DNA of 58,920 nucleotides from NCBI GenBank assembly GCA_022448425.1, contig JAKVCY010000079.1, forward strand, positions 1-58,920. The letters run 5' to 3'. Source of the DNA: Thalassotalea sp. (GTDB taxonomy: Bacteria > Pseudomonadota > Gammaproteobacteria > Enterobacterales > Alteromonadaceae). Below, piece after piece: positions 56,078 through 58,920 of this stretch. Numbering within the stretch: position 1 is the stretch's first letter; each line of letters begins with the position of its first letter. The notes under the pieces were generated by a model. It ran no database searches. It was not told the DNA's origin and was given only the letters and a program-made list of their open reading frames with translations. The position numbers and the translations under genes were made by a program.

Positions 56078-56151
56078 TTACGTATTTGTACGTAATAATA
56101 TCACGTACAAACTGTCTTATGAACTGTAATATTGATTTTGTACGTGATTAT
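56078..56151. promoter_or_regulatory. Palindromic operator-like sites in the dndB promoter
   Basis: TTTGTACGT (56085-56093) and its exact complement ACGTACAAA (56103-56111) form a palindrome around 9 bp. A further TACGTA lies at 56079-56084, and another TTTGTACGTGATTAT at 56137-56151. In Salmonella, DptB/DndB was reported to bind paired TACG/CGTA half-sites; I recall that spacing only approximately. The 100-bp gap between dndB and the small upstream gene is nearly filled by these sites. Confidence 0.65.
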
Positions 56152-56162
56152 TTTTAGAAAAA

Positions 56163-56333
56163 TTAGTCTTTTTTATTAATAACTACTTCAATATTTTTAC
56201 TATCACCAGCAAACCATTTTTGAACATAGATATTACCAATAACTGGCGGCATCCCATCTTCTGGCACTTCTTTATATCTAATGCTGTTTTTGTTCTGCTT
56301 TTCGAATTCAAATTTAACTTTCTTTTCTGTCAT
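56163..56333 (-). CDS. Small beta-rich protein in the dnd cluster, unknown
   Basis: A 56-residue product with start MTEKKVKFEF (an upstream TTG at 56387 is less likely, as it would overlap the methyltransferase). It alternates charged and hydrophobic residues (KKVKFEFEKQNK, IRYKEVPEDG, PPVIGNIYVQKWFAG, NIEVVINK), which predicts a small beta-sheet. The pattern PPxIGxxYVQKW looks conserved from memory of similar small proteins, but I cannot name a family. It is on the same strand between the methyltransferase and dndB. Confidence 0.65.
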   Translation of the reverse strand: MTEKKVKFEFEKQNKNSIRYKEVPEDGMPPVIGNIYVQKWFAGDSKNIEVVINKKD

Positions 56334-56383
56334 TACTCTAATCTTATAATCAATTCTATGAGTGAGTTTACAAGCTTGAAAGT

Positions 56384-58384
56384 TCAAATGGTATATATAC
56401 GATAGCCTTTTATTTGTTTATTTAGAGAAGCAAGTTTGCCATTAAATTCAGCCATAGACATATGCTGTTCACCACTTGCATCTACAACACCTAACTTGAT
56501 GAGTTTTTTATCTAAGCGCTGCTGATCTTTATAGCGTTCATCTTTTGGTGTCATGAACTCATGTTTATTCAACAGAGGTGGACGTTTAACTTCATTAACG
56601 TAGTCAAAGTAATCAATATCTTGCTGGGCAAGCTTTACTTTTACACGTTCTACAATACGCGGTATAGGTTTATTAAGAAAGTCGTCATAAACCATAAATG
56701 TTACTTTGCCTGATGTAAGGTGGACTTTAATTACATCCGACTCATTCCAATCACCATACATAACCGCAGCTGCACCAGCATAAATTCTTAAAATAACTGG
56801 CAGTTCATTGATGTATTTCGCATGAAGAAGAAGAGAATGTTCAGCATTATAAATTGAAGGGATATATTTTGATGCTTTAAGCGCTGAATCTTGGAGTAGC
56901 TCGTTATTGGCAATTTGAAATAGCAACTCTTTGGCTTCTTCACGGCCTGAGTTAATCGATAAAAACAGCGCTTTGATATCACGCCTCTTTTCCTCAGACA
57001 TGTTCTTATACGGTAATCGTTTAGAGAAAAGTTCTAATGCAAAATAAACAAGGTAATCTTCTTGCCTCAAGGCCTTTGCTTGTTCAAATTGCTTTTTTCT
57101 TTCACCATTTATTAATAGGTTAAATAATTTCTTTGCGCTACCAAATGTATTTATTACTTCTTTAGATTCATTAAATTCATCTGACGCAGGTAAGCGTCCA
57201 AATGTTAGTACTGTATTCCAGTAGTCTTCAACCAATTGGTGGTGTTTCTCTAATAACAAAGTATTTCTCTCAGATTTTAAAGGAGCTTTATTAAGTGTTG
57301 TCCACTGTCTATGCCTTCTTAGTTTTGAGGATAGATATTTCTGCTCTTCTAACTCATCTTTAAAAATAATGAAAATACCGGGACCGGCAGAGATAGCAGG
57401 CTTTTCTAAAGAATCTTCAATAAAGAGTTGTAGTTCACTTTGAAAATAATATTTTTGAAAGGTATTTCGTGAAGTGATGACACCATCTTTATAGGGTGTC
57501 ATTTGTGAGAGTTTAGACTCACTTGTTAGCATGCAAGATACAATTAAAAATTTGTCTGATAATGCAAAAGCATTGTGAAGTGCTTCTATTCTTTCAGCTA
57601 CATCTTCAATAACATTTAGAACAAAACCTAAGTTAACAACGTCAGCATTGTATAGTTCGGCATCAGGCTTAAAGTTTGGATCCCAACCTGATGCATCAAT
57701 ACCATTGGCTTGCAGCTCAGAAATATCATCACCTAGACCACATCCATAATCAAAAACACTGTAATCACCGTTTAGGTAACCTTTATTGAATAGTATTTTC
57801 AGTGGGCTGCTCAATCCATGACGTACAATTGCTGTTTTATGCCGATCTATTTTTTTATCATCATTAGTAAGTGCGCTTGTACGAAATAAACGTCCATCAA
57901 CTAATTCATACCCAGCAGATGTTATTGTAGATTCCCATCCAAGCTTAAATCCTATTGCTCTTGAATTTTCGTATAGTCCTGCTTGCTCTCCCTCTTGGGT
58001 TATAATCAAAAACTCTTCATAAAAGGGGTGCTCTTTAGTAACCATTAGTTCTTTTCTGTGAAGCACTGGAGGGTTATCTGTATTTAAATAGTCATTTAAT
58101 CGGTGATATTTTCTATCAAGGTCTATAAACAAGCTTTTAGCTAAAGCTGGATACGATTCTTCGCTAAAATTAGGGTAGATTAGTAAAGAAAACTTAAAAT
58201 CATTTTTCCAGAATTTGGCGATATTCCAATCATAGTCTTCTAGTTTTAAGGCTGATTGAATTCTATTTAGAAAAGATGTTAACTGTTCATTTTGAAGTGC
58301 TGATTTGTGAATATAGACAGCTTGCGGTGTTAATTTTCCACAAGGTAAATCTTTAATTAATAATTGAAATTGCTCAAGATTCAT
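56384..58384 (-). CDS. DNA phosphorothioation-associated putative methyltransferase
   Basis: The 666-residue protein has a central Rossmann methyltransferase with motif I VFDYGCGLGDD (about 210-220) and acidic residue in GWDPNF, preceded by a 190-residue N-domain and followed by a long helical C-domain. This arrangement matches the dnd-linked methyltransferase family (TIGR04096 as I recall). Target, DNA or otherwise, is unknown. The ATG at 58384 is preferred to a TTG four codons upstream. It starts only 15 bp after the IS1595-type transposase ends. Confidence 0.88.
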   Translation of the reverse strand: MNLEQFQLLIKDLPCGKLTPQAVYIHKSALQNEQLTSFLNRIQSALKLEDYDWNIAKFWKNDFKFSLLIYPNFSEESYPALAKSLFIDLDRKYHRLNDYLNTDNPPVLHRKELMVTKEHPFYEEFLIITQEGEQAGLYENSRAIGFKLGWESTITSAGYELVDGRLFRTSALTNDDKKIDRHKTAIVRHGLSSPLKILFNKGYLNGDYSVFDYGCGLGDDISELQANGIDASGWDPNFKPDAELYNADVVNLGFVLNVIEDVAERIEALHNAFALSDKFLIVSCMLTSESKLSQMTPYKDGVITSRNTFQKYYFQSELQLFIEDSLEKPAISAGPGIFIIFKDELEEQKYLSSKLRRHRQWTTLNKAPLKSERNTLLLEKHHQLVEDYWNTVLTFGRLPASDEFNESKEVINTFGSAKKLFNLLINGERKKQFEQAKALRQEDYLVYFALELFSKRLPYKNMSEEKRRDIKALFLSINSGREEAKELLFQIANNELLQDSALKASKYIPSIYNAEHSLLLHAKYINELPVILRIYAGAAAVMYGDWNESDVIKVHLTSGKVTFMVYDDFLNKPIPRIVERVKVKLAQQDIDYFDYVNEVKRPPLLNKHEFMTPKDERYKDQQRLDKKLIKLGVVDASGEQHMSMAEFNGKLASLNKQIKGYRIYTI

Positions 58385-58399
58385 TACTTTTACCAATGG

Positions 58400-58920
58400 T
58401 TATGTTCCCGCTAAGTGTTGTTGAGCTTTGAACAGGTTGTTTTTGTTAGGGTTTTCATTTGTATCTAAAAATCTAAACCAACCTAAGTAATTTTCTAAAT
58501 ACTTAGTCGCCACACCATGAAACCTAGCCATCCAAGCCTTTAATCGGCTGTGATATGCATTAACATTTTGAATGTGGAATACCTTTTCAATCACTTGTAC
58601 ACCAGCAGCTACATCTAGCCGTTTGTCAATTAAATCATTGCCCTGTGCAAACTTGATATAAGATCTAAATCCATCAGTACACAAGACGCTATCTTTTATT
58701 ATTTTACCTTGTAGCTCTTTATTGAGCTGCTCTGTAGAGGTTGAAGGAATTATAGTCTCATATGTATGCTTACCTCTATCTCGTACTGTTAAGACTGGCA
58801 CCCACTCTTCTTTAGAGCGTCCTCGCTTTTTTGCTTTCATCCCTCTTTTTCTTGGCTTTCGCTCAAGTGTACGACTTCCTTTTTCTGAGCGTGCAAACAG
58901 CGTTTCATCAGCTTCAACGA
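58400..58920 (-). CDS. IS1595-family transposase, 3' part (cut by window edge)
   Basis: The frame stays open from the right edge to a stop at 58400 (173 codons visible). The edge-side residues EADETLFARSEKG hold the first catalytic Asp of the ISXO2-like DDE domain. The second Asp lies in VLCTDGFRSYIKFA, and a long C-terminal helical region contains NAYHSRLKAWMARFHGVATKYLENYLGWF, typical of IS1595. The start lies beyond the window. The first methionine at 58840 is internal. Insertion here placed the dnd-linked genes directly behind the element. Confidence 0.88.
   Translation of the reverse strand, partial: VEADETLFARSEKGSRTLERKPRKRGMKAKKRGRSKEEWVPVLTVRDRGKHTYETIIPSTSTEQLNKELQGKIIKDSVLCTDGFRSYIKFAQGNDLIDKRLDVAAGVQVIEKVFHIQNVNAYHSRLKAWMARFHGVATKYLENYLGWFRFLDTNENPNKNNLFKAQQHLAGT

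Noticed and set aside
56334..56387. TTG-started longer form of the 56-residue dnd-linked protein
   Set aside because: It would overlap the end of the methyltransferase gene; the internal ATG gives a compact, plausible small protein.

Overview
The window looks like the chromosome of a marine gammaproteobacterium of the order Alteromonadales, most like Colwelliaceae (Thalassotalea or Colwellia relatives). This rests on gene order and on protein resemblance recalled from memory, not on a search. The DNA is moderately AT-rich, and no rRNA, tRNA or CRISPR array was seen.

Conserved core, about 160-19900. On the minus strand lie murA, ibaG and mlaBCDEF (peptidoglycan precursor synthesis, a BolA-type protein, and phospholipid trafficking in outer-membrane asymmetry). 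Diverging from them on the plus strand is a long cell-envelope and nitrogen-PTS run: a Ca/Na antiporter, kdsD, kdsC, lptC, lptA, lptB, rpoN, hpf, ptsN, rapZ and an HPr-like gene. Then come mgtE, pmbA, darP (yjgA), a degQ-type protease, zapG and zapE. A cut-off IS982-type element lies at the extreme left edge.

Peptide-toxin island, 19900-30038. It sits between zapE and rplM-rpsI, which are near neighbours in many gammaproteobacteria. It encodes a CadC-like membrane regulator, an ABC exporter with an intact C39 leader peptidase, a radical SAM/SPASM peptide maturase, an HlyD-type membrane-fusion protein, at least three small peptides with double-glycine leaders, and small membrane proteins that may give immunity. 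The 59-residue peptide beside the maturase (26561-26740), with Gly-Gly then two cysteines, is the best candidate for a new ribosomally made modified peptide. A pair of hydrophobic Gly-Gly peptides (28859-29195) looks like a two-component bacteriocin.

Second core block, 30299-46459. It contains rplM-rpsI, the cytochrome bc1 complex (petABC), a large Oar-like TonB-dependent receptor, sspA-sspB, an EF-hand protein, an HDOD protein, a YcxB-like protein, a TauE/SafE permease, and a Fur-box-preceded ferric-iron ABC transporter (fbpA, fbpB, fbpC). A 268-bp MITE-like element separates fbpB from fbpC.

Defence island, about 46780 to the right edge. An internally deleted IS3-family element is followed by a probably truncated Mrr-type nuclease, an unknown membrane protein, a ParB-like/nuclease-like gene pair, and, convergent with these, the DNA phosphorothioation genes dndB-dndC-dndD-dndE. 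Upstream of dndB are a 56-residue protein, a phosphorothioation-associated methyltransferase and an IS1595-type transposase cut by the window edge. No dndA and no DptFGH/DndFGH restriction genes are visible. The ParB/nuclease-like pair is therefore a candidate unrecognised partner. The dndB promoter carries palindromic GTACGT-N9-ACGTAC sites that look like operators.
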